Shown: positions 1 through 9,082 of the stretch, one piece after another
How positions within the stretch are numbered: the first letter of the stretch is position 1
Layout: the number at the start of each line of letters is the position of its first letter
Assembly: GCA_000444245.1 (NCBI GenBank)
Contig: KE600730.1
Span: 1-23,273 of the forward strand
Origin: Botryllus schlosseri
Taxonomy: Eukaryota; Chordata; Ascidiacea; Stolidobranchia; Styelidae
Direction of reading: 5' to 3'
DNA length: 23,273 nt
Notes under the pieces: model-generated
Databases searched by the model: none
The model's input: only the letters and a program-made list of their open reading frames with translations
Told to the model about the DNA's origin: nothing
Made by a program: the position numbers and the translations under genes

Positions 1-626
1 TAATTTCTAATATTCTAAAAAATGGATTGCACAGATTGTTAACTTGCAAGGCCAACCAAAAATTTGATTAGTCTGGCCGGAACACTTGAGATGTGATGAC
101 TAAAATATCAGTTCCAAATCATTGGCAGATCCATGAGCCAGTCACATCTTGGTAGATCTTCGTACACTACAATAAAGCAGAATAATTTGCTATAGATTTT
201 TCAAAAGTAAAAATTTTCTACACGCTTCGCGCATCATGTTGTCACACGATCTCTTGCTTTCAATATTGTTGCCCCTTTGCGAAAATGAAAGAACGCCTAA
301 TGTATCAGATTGAGTCTAACTATATTCGCGATTACGAGACAAAGTGTCGTTCAACACATGCGACCTTGCGTTTGCGCTCGCAGAAAGACCGTCGACTATG
401 AAACCTAGGCACAAAATGATTGACGCATGTTGGTCGAAGCTTTTGATATCGATATGCCCAGGCGCCGAATAACCCAGTCCTCGCAAACTGAGCTCGCAAT
501 ATGGTCAAGTGACAATGTAATTGACCTATGAACTCCAAAACATTATCGCGCTTCGCGCGGCTAGTGGCTGCGCAGTAGTTCGTCATTCGAATGTGACCCT
601 TTGGCTGAAAAGGTTGGCCACCCCTG
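1..626 (-). mobile_element. hAT-like element, one terminus and flanking interior
   Basis: Position 626 looks like a hAT terminus. Read on the minus strand it starts CAGGGGTGGCCAACCTTTTC and runs into GC-rich sequence with the short palindromic phrase GCGCGAAGCGCG near 545-560, a common look for subterminal hAT sequence. An 84-residue open frame on the minus strand (332-586) lies within it but matches no transposase motif I know, so it is not called as a gene. The other terminus is not visible and probably lies left of the window, so the left limit is arbitrary and no TSD can be tested. Confidence 0.45.
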
Positions 627-877
627 GTCTACCGCAACAAACACCACACGGATCCACTCAAGGACTTGAGAAACTCGGCTGAACGGTCGCCCGATATTTG
701 AGCAAGCATGTGACACAATGAAAACGATAGTTCACATCCTAACGCTTAATCTAACCCGAGCCCTGTCGTAACCCGAAATTTAACCCTGCAGTGCCTTATG
801 CCCAATTGCTACATACTGAAAAGTCGTATGCTCAATTGCTCATATGCCCACGGATCCAATTGAACATCAAATTTGTG

Positions 878-1950
878 GGACCATGTATATGAAAATGGCA
901 CGGCCATCTTCCTCGCGTACAGTGTCATTGGAAAAACGAATGACGACGAAAGACCAAGCCGCACGAATTAATGAAGGAATCCCACGTGAAATATATTTAT
1001 CGGCAGAATTTGAGATGGATTAACGATAAATATTTAACTATGGAAGGATTACCCACTTGAAGCATCGGACTACATTTGAGAGTCACACATCACACGTGAG
1101 CAAATGTCCCCTCCATTTTAAAATGTTTCCGGGCACGTTTTTTAAAGACTCGTAGCCATTATCTACTGAAATACGGTATCGAATTCTCCATATCATTACT
1201 ACAAAATGATGTATAATTCAGGGGACGGCGAGCACTAAAGGCTGATAATACGTAATAGATAATGGCCGTGCGAGGATGCCAGAGGTTGCACGTGTCTCGC
1301 TTACAACAGAAAATGTCCGCGATAGCGTGGCGCGAAGTAAAGAGTGCTCAAGCTCATGCTCACGGAGGAGGTAAACATAAGAGTTTGACATAGGACCGTG
1401 CATATATAGGACCATGTATATAAATTTAGTATTCCACGAGGGCTTGCAATTAGCGTAAGTGTTCCACGGATTAGTAATGGTTAATTACCACGGCACAATA
1501 GCATAGCGTAGGTTTTATATACGATATTACGATATAAGGTCCATGCCCTCGATCGACAAAGGTCGAAATATGCGCACGAATTAATGAAAGGATCCCGCGT
1601 GAAATTTATTTATCAAATTTCAAATGTATCAACTATAAATATTTAACTATGGATAGCTTAATCACTTAACGCATCAAAATACATTTGAGAGTCGCGCGGC
1701 GCACGTGAGGGAATATCTCCTTCATTCTAAAATGTTTCCGGGCACGTTTTTCAAACTTCGAAGCCATTATCTATTGAAACACAGAATCGAAACCACCATA
1801 TCATTAGTACAAAATAATGTATAATTCAAGGGGACGGTATGCACAAAAAGCTGATTAGATATAATGGATAATGGTCGTTCACGTGACTCGACTACTAAAG
1901 GAAATATCCGCGGTACCGTGGAACGTAGTAATATCAGGTCATAGAAATAT
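878..1950. repeat. Diverged direct duplication, two units of about 0.37 kb
   Basis: The block 959-1345 recurs at 1571-1935, offset by about 612 bp, at roughly 75-80 percent identity by eye. Both copies contain in order GCACGAATTAATGAA, ATAAATATTTAACTATGGA, ACATTTGAGAGTC, AAATGTTTCCGGGCACGTTTT, AGCCATTATCTA, CATATCATTA.TACAAAAT and GATGTATAATTCA or its one-base variant. A further shared phrase, GGACCATGTATAT, occurs at 879 and 1408 with a shorter offset, so the second unit carries about 80 bp of extra sequence. Weakly similar minus-strand open frames (1218-1415 and 1767-1970) follow from the DNA duplication and are not good coding evidence. I do not recognise the unit. Confidence 0.75.
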
Positions 1951-3180
1951 AAAATGAGAAAACTTACCACTCGGCAATTACATTACCAAGTGCATTATTG
2001 TATTTAAGTTCCTGAAATGGACTCCGCTAACCCCGCTGTACATTAACTGTTGTATATAAAGTTGATTCAGCTTAATACGGAAACAGTGGTTCCGCTCACT
2101 TTTGGCCGGATTAAACAGAAAATCAATTGTGCGTTACATGGTCATGCGTAAAGGCAGTCGGCGGATTGAAAATAAGTCATGTCGCGTTTTCAAGGCATTG
2201 TAGCTACACGCTATACTGCATTAATTGGTACTGATCGCATACAACACATAACATTTATATCTTCATTGTATTGCATTTCAATACCATTCAAGAATTAGTC
2301 TATACTGCTTGCTATATTACTGTGTAAAACACAGTTAAAACAGTGCCGTAATTCTTCAAGGGTTGAAAGACTTGAAGTAGGCCTACTCATCAAAACAATG
2401 GGATTTTAGAAGCAAAAGCTTTAAGATGTACGCAGAAACTTTTTACGTACCATTCTGTACTACAAGAAGTACGAAATTGTACCGAAGTTAAAGCGGCTAT
2501 AAGGCTCGCACCCACGTATATATGAGTTCAATATCGAATGTAAATTTATGGATCGACTTTGTTTCGCTATAATTCCTCAACTTGTGTTAAAACGAACTAA
2601 GTGCTGTTTATTGTGTTATGCGTTGTAACCGAACTATAGAAATTTCGACCCTGTATACGAGAATTCTCCAAATCAACCGTTGTTTTGACTTGCATATCTG
2701 ACGTTTGTTCCATTCTCGAGCATCTTGGCTAAATAAAGAGGATGTACGGGTTATCTGGTGTCCAAATTAAGCGCAGTCTAGTGCATTCATTGTTATTATG
2801 GTAACAAAACACAAGCAGAACCATTTGAACAAAGTGTTCATGACAAAGCAGCTCTGTCGGGATAACTTATTTTGGTGTGACCATCAGCATGCCATACGAA
2901 GGAGAGTAAATTTTAACTAGCCGATTATTCTTTGGCGGGACTTCGAGAAAATGTCGAAACTGCTACCTGAAAAATCCGAGATTCGCGAAGATCCATTTTT
3001 AAGTATTGATTTCACTCAGGGCAGAGATTTGATGCGATCAAATCAATAGGTGGACACGCGGACGTTACGGAAAATTTGTTATATAGTTTTCAGGCATATA
3101 TCCCTGACATTCGGACATAGGGCGCAAGTAACAAATTCTGTAATATCTAGATTTAGTCAAACGGCGATAAAGATTTGTAC
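1951..3180. other. AT-rich stretch without a supported gene
   Basis: No long open frame, RNA gene or paired terminal repeat could be supported. The phrase CAGTGGTTCCGCTCACTTTTGGCCGG is split here as CAGTGGTTCCGC then TTTTGGCC near 2084-2109 and resembles a hAT left end, but no matching right end was found. Confidence 0.5.
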
Positions 3181-3189
3181 ATTAAGATA

Positions 3190-3540
3190 TTTGAACAAAA
3201 ACTGTTATTTTCAAATTTCACCGGCTATTTGATAAAATCGTTAGGTTGACTAAAAACGCTGCACATCGATAAATGGATGAATAATAGAATTTGCCACCGT
3301 AAATATATATTTTTTAAATCCAAAAGTTTCTAATCCAATAACTTCACTTAAATGGGTTTGAAAAATTTGTTATGCATTTTTTTGTAGACAATTCCATGGG
3401 GTAGCCTATAACATTTGAAATATGATAAAAAAAAATATTATTGATGAAGAGCTCCAAATTAGATGTACAGCGTTTTTAGGCAACCAAACAATTTCATCTA
3501 ATAGCCAGTAAACTTTTAAAAAAAATACTTTTGAACAACC
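3190..3540. repeat. Imperfect long inverted repeat, MITE or foldback-like
   Basis: The left arm (about 3190-3268) and right arm (about 3461-3540) are inverted copies. The best-conserved part pairs GGTTGACTAAAAACGCTG followed by CACATC at 3244 with the complement of GATGTACAGCGTTTTTAGG then CAACC ending at 3484. Pairing continues outward through CACCGGCTATTTGATAAAAT on the left and the complement of CTAATAGCCAGTA on the right. Arms of about 80 bp around about 190 bp of AT-rich loop fit a non-autonomous foldback or MITE. The outer limits are uncertain because a SINE abuts the right arm, and no TSD was found. Confidence 0.6.
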
Positions 3541-3555
3541 CTAGTGTGCCTATAC
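3541..3555. repeat. Target-site duplication of the SINE, left copy
   Basis: CTAGTGTGCCTATAC (15 bp) is repeated exactly at 3841-3855, on the other side of the SINE. This length is typical of LINE-mediated retroposition. Confidence 0.9.
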
Positions 3556-3840
3556 TGTTTGTTTGTTTGTTTGCTTGGGGAATTCATGGTGTTTGTCGAC
3601 TACTATGGTCATTTACACCTGGCCAATGTCTTCATTTTTATTCCGAAACTGCCGAATTGTAGCACGGCACACTTCTAGGCTTTTATAAGACACCGCCTAC
3701 ACGGATGATATGGCATGAAGGAGCCTAGATAAACCTCCACCCCTTAGGTGGGAATTCTGGAGTCGACCTCCGTCAGACTCGAACCCGCAACCCATAGGTG
3801 TTGCTGCTGAGGATTATAATACCACTACGCTATCTCGCCG
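3556..3840 (-). mobile_element. tRNA-derived SINE, full length
   Basis: Read on the minus strand, the element starts at 3840 with a tRNA-like head. The A box reads TAGCGTAGTGG (about 3822-3832) and the B box GGTTCGAGTCT (about 3775-3785), spaced as in a tRNA gene, so RNA polymerase III would transcribe it leftward. About 200 bp of non-tRNA body follows, ending in a (CAAA)n-type tail that appears on the plus strand as TGTTTGTTTGTTTG at 3556. Exact 15-bp TSDs flank it, which shows an intact 285-bp insertion. The identical TSDs suggest it is fairly young. The SINE family was not recognised. Confidence 0.9.
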
Positions 3841-3855
3841 CTAGTGTGCCTATAC
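3841..3855. repeat. Target-site duplication of the SINE, right copy
   Basis: Exact copy of the 15 bp at 3541-3555. It marks the 5' side of the minus-strand SINE. Confidence 0.9.
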
Positions 3856-4480
3856 AAATTGAATGCGCAAATTGAATAGCTGCGTATTCTCGCAGTAACA
3901 CATTCGAATTGATTCGAATCACTTGTTAGTAACAGATATTCACAGTAGCGTATGAAACATGGGAGGCATTGCAGGCTGTGAATAATAACGAAAAATAGGT
4001 TTAGAACGTATTATGTCTCCGTGGGAAAGTATCGCTTGTGAGCCTTACACATTGATCGAAACCGAACCAACTATGAATCGTAATAAATCACAGTTGAATC
4101 AATCAGTATTAAGCGATTTTTGGCGTCAGCAATGTCAGTGTTACAGTATGTTGCCCGTTAACAATTTGATATGCATGTAATTGTGTTGGATAAAAATACC
4201 AATCAATTGTATTAGCGATTGCTTGAACATGGAACATAGTGACCCGCGAGTTTATCCTGGTATGTTATACCGGTATCACATGCATAAGTTATTTCCATGG
4301 GAAAACATTCGAGATTACAGATAATTGATGCGACTTATACACCAATCAATTGACCGTCACGTCGCTTGTCATATGGGCTTTGCAAGGTATGTAATGTAGC
4401 ATGCAGACATTGCCTTTGTGTTGAAGTTGTAAATGTAAAAGATGAATATTGCAATTCTAGGTAATATGGATGCATTAAGT
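3856..4480. other. Unannotated AT-rich stretch
   Basis: No supported open frame, paired repeat or RNA gene was seen here. Confidence 0.5.
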
Positions 4481-4610
4481 TAGGCCATACATATGTCCTC
4501 TTTCAGGGGGATTTGTGCTCTCTTTTCAAGAAAAGAGAACGATCCTCCGAGTACGCTAGAAAATGCTCAAACGTCCTCGTTTTTCGCATTCCGAGGTCGT
4601 TGCCAATTCT
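4481..4610 (+). mobile_element. Decayed left end of a TAGGGTTACC-family hAT element
   Basis: The run TTAGGCCATACATATGTCCT, followed by CTTTCAGGGGGATTTGTGCT and later AACGTCCTCGTTTTTCG, follows the order of the intact family member at 10600 (TAGGGTTACCATACGTCCTC and later AAATGTCCTC TTTTTCG). The terminus itself has decayed, and no right end (expected ATGGTAACCCTA) was found, so this is a truncated or strongly diverged copy. Its right limit is approximate. Confidence 0.5.
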
Positions 4611-5660
4611 TTCAACGAGAATTTTACATGATACGTTTTATTCATATCTAAAAAATAATGTAGCCATGAAACATGCTGAATTGCATGTTTAAAAAGCTTT
4701 TCCGGCAAATTACCCTGCCAGCTCTATACCTACTTGATTGTTGTTGTAAATATTGTTCGACGTTTTTTCAGTAACAGCTTGGCCTCTCTATACGTGCGAG
4801 GATTTGTCGCAATTCTTCAGGCGCAAGCTTGAAATTAACATACCTATTGGTTGGTTTTGAGCACCTTGGCGGGCGGTTGTGATTTCAATGATATTTCGTG
4901 TAAACAATCTCAAGAACTGGTTAAAAATGATTATTATTCTTTATTTTAAAAAGTTGCGGAAGCCGCAAGGTATTCGTGGGGCTGGTTCTGAAAAACAAAT
5001 TGGATTTGTTGGTTTTGTGTCTGTTTTTGTAACTTCATCGAACTCAACGGAACCACTTCACTTTTGTTTCACTTTTTGTCGGCGAAAACATGTCCATCTT
5101 TCAGGTGCTGAAAATTTGGTAGGACTTATTATGTGATATAGCGATCATGGAAAGACACCTGTTTTGAACAGCGTTTTCGCCCGGGCCTCATGTTTCCGCT
5201 GTAGTTTGCTATTTTGAGCGTCCACAGCACGCTGGATGATCTGTATATAATTTAATAACGAATTTGACACAGCGTGTTTAAGAGCAATGGAAATTGCCAG
5301 TGCGTCATGAATAATGTATGCCTTCCTTGCTCGAAATTGATAATGCAAATTGCACATATGATGCAGCCTGCAGAATATATGCGCTTGTAATGCAACGGAA
5401 TCTATTTAACTGCGCGCAAACAGGATTTAAAGTGACGAGCTAGATGAACGTGAGAAATTCATACAAAATTATGCAGCGATTCTCAAAACAACGCCTTTGT
5501 TGTTTAACTGTTACTTTATTCACGAAGTTCCTCCGCTGATTTCAAACTCTAACATATTTTCATAGTAAGACAATATACTTGATCTAGGTCGCCTATCCGG
5601 TTCAAATATGGAGACATCCATCTGTAATACTCAGTGCACAGCATTCTTATGTGATGTCAT
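4611..5660. other. Unannotated AT-rich stretch
   Basis: Short open frames at 4879-5136 (plus) and 5145-5357 (minus) show no recognisable motif, no convincing start context and no codon pattern different from the background. No repeats with paired ends were seen. Confidence 0.45.
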
Positions 5661-5675
5661 TCGCGATTGGCTTGT

Positions 5676-6017
5676 TTAACCGTTAGCATAAATCGGAATA
5701 TTGGACTGAGATGTCATTATTGTAAAATCGCTATGTTCAGATTGGTGAATATTGATGCTTCTGATATACCAGTGATGCTCAGCCCTATCCTTACCACGTA
5801 CCCCGTCGAGGTCCAATGATTTTACTGCGTGCCAACAAATTAATGAAAAACTCAAGTTTACTCCAAAAGTATATGGAATTATTAATATTGGAGGGTTAGC
5901 AAATAAGTCAGCCGGAAATTTCGAAGCAAATGCGGCCCACGAGTTAATCAGCCCATGATTATTAATAGAACGCACTAACAAGGCAAAATTAAATTGATGG
6001 TTGCATTTGTTTCTCAT
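5676..6017 (-). CDS. Unrecognised 113-residue open frame, possibly an exon
   Basis: An ATG-started minus-strand frame of 113 codons runs through a sequence that otherwise has many stops. The product is mixed in character, with a hydrophobic middle (residues about 35-65, including PPILIIPYTFGVNL) but no clear signal peptide, and I recognise no family. A GTACGT donor-like hexamer falls inside it just after the codons for LDLDG, so if real it could be an exon fragment. No upstream or downstream exon, and no poly(A) signal tied to it, was identified. A chance open frame remains quite possible. Confidence 0.2.
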   Translation of the reverse strand: MRNKCNHQFNFALLVRSINNHGLINSWAAFASKFPADLFANPPILIIPYTFGVNLSFSLICWHAVKSLDLDGVRGKDRAEHHWYIRSINIHQSEHSDFTIMTSQSNIPIYANG

Positions 6018-6162
6018 TCACAAGCTGATCTAGGCGAGTTGCAACTGAGTCGAATGACACGTGAAGTATTTATCTATGTATTCGATGAAGGTGATGCTTA
6101 TATTAGAAAAACATACGTTAACGATTTGTGGAAACAGTAATTTAACTTAAAAAGAAATGTAT

Positions 6163-6366
6163 TCACTGCGTACCACCTGCAATGACTTTGAGAACTTCTG
6201 TTCTACACACTGCGTGTATATACGAGCCTCGAAGATCTTTCATGACAATTTTTTTCGCGATAAGCCCGGGAAAGCGCAATATACCGTATGCTCCGATAGA
6301 TTTCATTCGTGCAATCACAATACCATGCGTTGCGGTATATCCTAGCAGACGAACTTTCTGACGCAC
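6163..6366 (-). CDS. Unrecognised short minus-strand open frame, possible exon
   Basis: A 67-codon minus-strand frame with a plausible splice acceptor inside its 5' part (TTCGTCTGCTAG before GATATACC) and a possible donor near its end (GCAG followed by GTGGTAC). The amino-acid composition is balanced and protein-like (for example GYTATHGIVIARMKSIGAYG), but no domain is recognised. The opposite strand is also open over nearly the same span, which lowers the value of the openness. It lies beside a CpG-rich stretch (6400-6500). Confidence 0.2.
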   Translation of the reverse strand: MRQKVRLLGYTATHGIVIARMKSIGAYGILRFPGLIAKKIVMKDLRGSYIHAVCRTEVLKVIAGGTQ

Positions 6367-6745
6367 ATTACGCGTAAACGTAACGTCTATGAATAATGCA
6401 TGTTATGCGAAGTTGCGCGACGTCGCGGATCAAAATTGCGCGTCACATTAAGACAGCTTGATACATGCGCTAAGTAAGCGCGTGACATGCGGCGGCGGTG
6501 GGGCTGTCAAGTATGGCATAAATGTCCTCGTTTGGAAAAGACCACAACATTGATCAATCGGCGATCACGCTCTGATAAGGTCGAGAAGACTCTGGAAATT
6601 CTATTTTCGTTAATCTGCTAGGAATTTACTGGATCGAATACATTTTAAAAATTTTCGGCCCGTTAAACATCATTTCCTGGGCTCACATTCAGAGTCCGAC
6701 AAGTAGAATATTTTCCGGTGATCCAAATAAGAGCTGCACATTTTT
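6367..6745. other. Intergenic stretch with a CpG-rich core
   Basis: About 6400-6500 is visibly richer in CG dinucleotides than its surroundings (GTTGCGCGACGTCGCGG, GCGCGTGACATGCGGCGGCGG). No open frame or repeat pair explains it. It could be a promoter-like or weakly methylated patch, but nothing else supports that. Confidence 0.3.
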
Positions 6746-6746
6746 T

Positions 6747-6900
6747 CAAATTAGATTCGATTTACAATTACTGAATTCCCGGAAACTTGAATCAAACCAG
6801 AGTTCATTATCATAAGCACGAGAATGGCAAACGTCTGTACAGCAAGTTTGACTCGTTTCGCGCTATACAGTTTTTCTGTAGCATTTTTAGGAAAAGCAGA
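6747..6900 (+). repeat. RP1 repeat, solitary copy
   Basis: This is one of four copies in the window of a repeat called RP1 here. It starts with one AAATTAGATT-type unit, then carries the conserved body CAGAGTTCATTATCATAAGC, GAGAATGGCAAACGTCTGTA, CAGCAAG, CGTTTCGCGCTATACAG and GCATTTTTAGGAAAAGCAG. The same phrases occur in the same order at 10315-10488 plus 11408-11438, on the minus strand at 21608-21706, and at 21906-22046. No coding capacity was seen. Confidence 0.75.
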
Positions 6901-7302
6901 GGTTATATTAAAATTAGAATTACAGCATAAAATATTTCGCAGATTAGATATGAATTAGATTACTGGCATTTCCTCGAATTAATAACAACTACAGTAGGAT
7001 TACATAATTGACGATTTTTTTCGCAGCAACCTCGGTTTGGTTAAGCTTCAGGTTCAGGTTCACCGTGCATAAACCTGCTGATGTTTTTTGGGAGTTAGAG
7101 ACAAAAATCTATTACTGGATTCACAAACCTATGTTTGAGTGCCGTAAGGGAATACACACTAATACTGTGGCTTGAATGGTGAGACCTTATTCGGACACCA
7201 TTTAAAACTAAGGCGCACAGTTTCCAGGGTTATGATGCCCAGACAATATCAATTATTATCCATGTAGTTCCTCGCTGATGTCATGGGGACTTTGCTGCTA
7301 TC
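6901..7302. other. Unannotated stretch
   Basis: No supported gene or paired repeat. A short direct repeat (TTCAGG TTCAGG TTCACC) occurs near 7049-7066. Confidence 0.45.
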
Positions 7303-7667
7303 AGGGGTTACCATATGGCATATGTCCTCCTTTACGAGTATTTGTCCTTCTTTTTCAGGAAATTGAAAATGTACTCTGAGGACGCCTAAATATCCTCTTT
7401 TTTTGTAAAGTTGTTCTCCTTGACAACTTTGAGAGCTAGGCTAATGTACAGGGTCAATTAAAAAATGCCATCAATGACGCGAAATCTGGAATGAGGACGT
7501 TCGAGCGCTCATTCGGGGGTCCAGTCGAAGACATGACCTCTTTTTTAGTCAACACAACACGATCTGTAGTAAAAATCCCAAAATCAGCTGTGTTCAATAC
7601 CGATAAAGTAACTTTTATGATTTGAAAAAGTGTCCCCATTTCCTGATACCAAAATATGGTAACCCTA
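7303..7667 (+). mobile_element. Non-autonomous hAT-like element, TAGGGTTACC family, decayed
   Basis: The left end reads AGGGGTTACCATATGG followed by ATATGTCCTCC, and the right end AAAATATGGTAACCCTA, giving inverted termini of about 12 bp. The flanks CTGCTATC (7295-7302) and CTGTGATC (7668-7675) match at 6 of 8 bases, consistent with an old 8-bp hAT target duplication. At 365 bp it is close to the 423-bp relative at 10600 and shares its internal GTCCTC-rich left part and TTTTTTAGTCAAC phrase. The 61-codon minus-strand open frame inside it is incidental. Confidence 0.75.
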
Positions 7668-7728
7668 CTGTGATCTATTCGCCGTAATCTGTTAGATGTT
7701 CAAAAGGAAGTGGCTATGAAGCTTGTCT

Positions 7729-7783
7729 ATGCTTGATCAGTGGCGATCCAATCTACTGGGATCTTAAGCAACTGATCAAGCAT
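7729..7783. repeat. Perfect 13-bp inverted repeat, hairpin
   Basis: ATGCTTGATCAGT at 7729-7741 is matched exactly by its complement ACTGATCAAGCAT at 7771-7783. Inside it, GATCC (7745-7749) pairs with GGATC (7759-7763) around a 9-base loop. The two stems form one stacked hairpin of 18 base pairs with an asymmetric internal loop (3 and 7 bases). Nothing nearby explains it. It could be a structured RNA, a tiny foldback element or a protein-binding palindrome. Confidence 0.6.
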
Positions 7784-7830
7784 GGAAATTGTAATCAACG
7801 TATTGAAGTAAGAACAACACGATTGTTGCT

Positions 7831-8144
7831 ATACAATGTTCTTTCCAATCTTCTACTAGAGAGAGAGAGAAGGGGGTATTCGTTTTCGCCTGCACCATTG
7901 AGATGCTTTTGACGACGGAGATGCGATACCACCGTCAGTCAGCAATCAGCATCCCCGTTTTTTCTCCTCCCTGCTATCCGTGGATACTGAGCGCCTAGCA
8001 GGATAGCTGCGGATACCAGTTTTCGAGTCTTTGGTCCGACCCAGCCGGGGATAGTTGCTCAAGATTGCCCCTGACGGGTGTCAGCCGAGAACATCCGGGT
8101 TTATTTAACTGTCAATGTATTATTCAATTGTATATTGCAGTTCT
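7831..8144. repeat. Dispersed repeat, copy A, with about 195 bp of extra sequence
   Basis: The flanks of this block match 18349-18453. On the left both have CAATGTTCTTTCCAAT followed by CTACTAG. On the right both have TTGCCCC or TTACCCC, then GTGTCAGCCGA, ATTCGGGTT or ATCCGGGTT, and TATTATTCAATTGT. In this copy about 195 bp (7860-8054) separate the halves, starting with a (GA)n run and containing a rough inverted pair, CTGCTATCCGTGGATAC and AGCAGGATAGC. This is either an insertion here or a deletion in the other copy. Confidence 0.6.
7858..7871. repeat. (GA)n microsatellite
   Basis: A short run of alternating GA marks the left edge of the extra segment in the dispersed repeat. Confidence 0.8.
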
Positions 8145-8407
8145 GTACGTGTAAGAACCGCTTCAATGTGATCCCATGCGATGTGTTCCATGTTTTTCAT
8201 CATCAAATCAAAATCATTGATACAGGGTAAGGTTTGTGCGTACGCCGAGCTTCCCACATATTTATAGTAATAGGTATTAGGTACGTTAGCTTGGTTATGT
8301 AATACATGCCATGATCGTACCATGGAATATAAGTCGATTTTGAAGAATGTATGTTCAGTTTCAGAACGTTTGAGCAAGAACCGCATTAGTAACGCCCTTT
8401 TATTCAA
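8120..8407 (-). CDS. Unrecognised 95-residue minus-strand open frame, possible last exon
   Basis: A minus-strand ATG frame of 95 codons with protein-like composition, including KIDLYSMVRSWHVLHNQANV and IAWDHIEAVLTRTELQY. No signal peptide, membrane segment or known domain was recognised. An internal ATG in good context starts MVRSWHVL, and the upstream part could be intron or untranslated. AATAAA occurs on the minus strand about 15-20 bases past the stop (8100-8105). The stop codon region overlaps the dispersed repeat shared with 18349-18453, so either the repeat includes the gene's 3' end or the frame is part of an unrecognised element. Confidence 0.3.
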   Translation of the reverse strand: MNKRALLMRFLLKRSETEHTFFKIDLYSMVRSWHVLHNQANVPNTYYYKYVGSSAYAQTLPCINDFDLMMKNMEHIAWDHIEAVLTRTELQYTIE

Positions 8408-9073
8408 ATAATCGCGGGCGATCAGGGGATATTATAACGATTCATGCGGGAACTATTGCTTCATTGAGAAATCGATACTTTAGACATTGATTCAATTAGC
8501 AAGTTCTACATAAGGGCGTGCACTAACAATATCGACGTCCTCGTAGAATCTGTACTGCAAACAAGGCGTGTTGTCGTTTTCCTAGAACGAGAAAATGAAG
8601 AGCGTACGGAGCTAGAAGAATCGTACATCAAATATCCTTGTCGGTCATTTTACCGAGGCAGACACGAAAAGAGTAATTCCCAAAGGGAGGTGAGGATTTT
8701 ATTTGAAATTAAATAGACACATTTTCGACAAGGAAGGATTTGAAATGGATCACGGCGGAAATAAGATAGTTCCGCAAGTATGATGTGCCATTGACGACGA
8801 TACAGTTCCAGTCGGCATTGAACGTAGGTTGATTGCCTTTTACACCTTTATTGCATGGGACCTGTCTAGGATCAAGGATGAAGTCTCGAGGGAAGTATGT
8901 GATTTTGCCAAATTGGCGAGATAGAGAGAGAGAAAGATAAGACTATTTTTTGGAAGAACGCCTAACAGTGTTGTTGGTGGATTTTATGGCTGCTTATTAC
9001 GAATATGACATTAGTTTTGCCAGATTGATTCTAGTTTAGTAGATACGTATACTCCTAAATAAGCCCAAATTAC
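8408..9073. other. Unannotated AT-rich stretch
   Basis: No supported gene. A short GA-rich run (GATAGAGAGAGAGAAAGATA, near 8920-8939) is the only simple repeat seen. Confidence 0.45.
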
Positions 9074-9082
9074 TATATCTAT

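Noticed and set aside
332-586. 84-codon minus-strand open frame
   Set aside because: It lies in hAT subterminal sequence and has no motif or supporting signal.
1218-1970. Two weakly similar minus-strand open frames as a tandem gene pair
   Set aside because: Their similarity follows from the DNA duplication; lengths differ, each has stops just outside, and no domain is present.
2084-2110. hAT-like left end CAGTGGTTCCGC
   Set aside because: No right end or target duplication was found, and the match is short.
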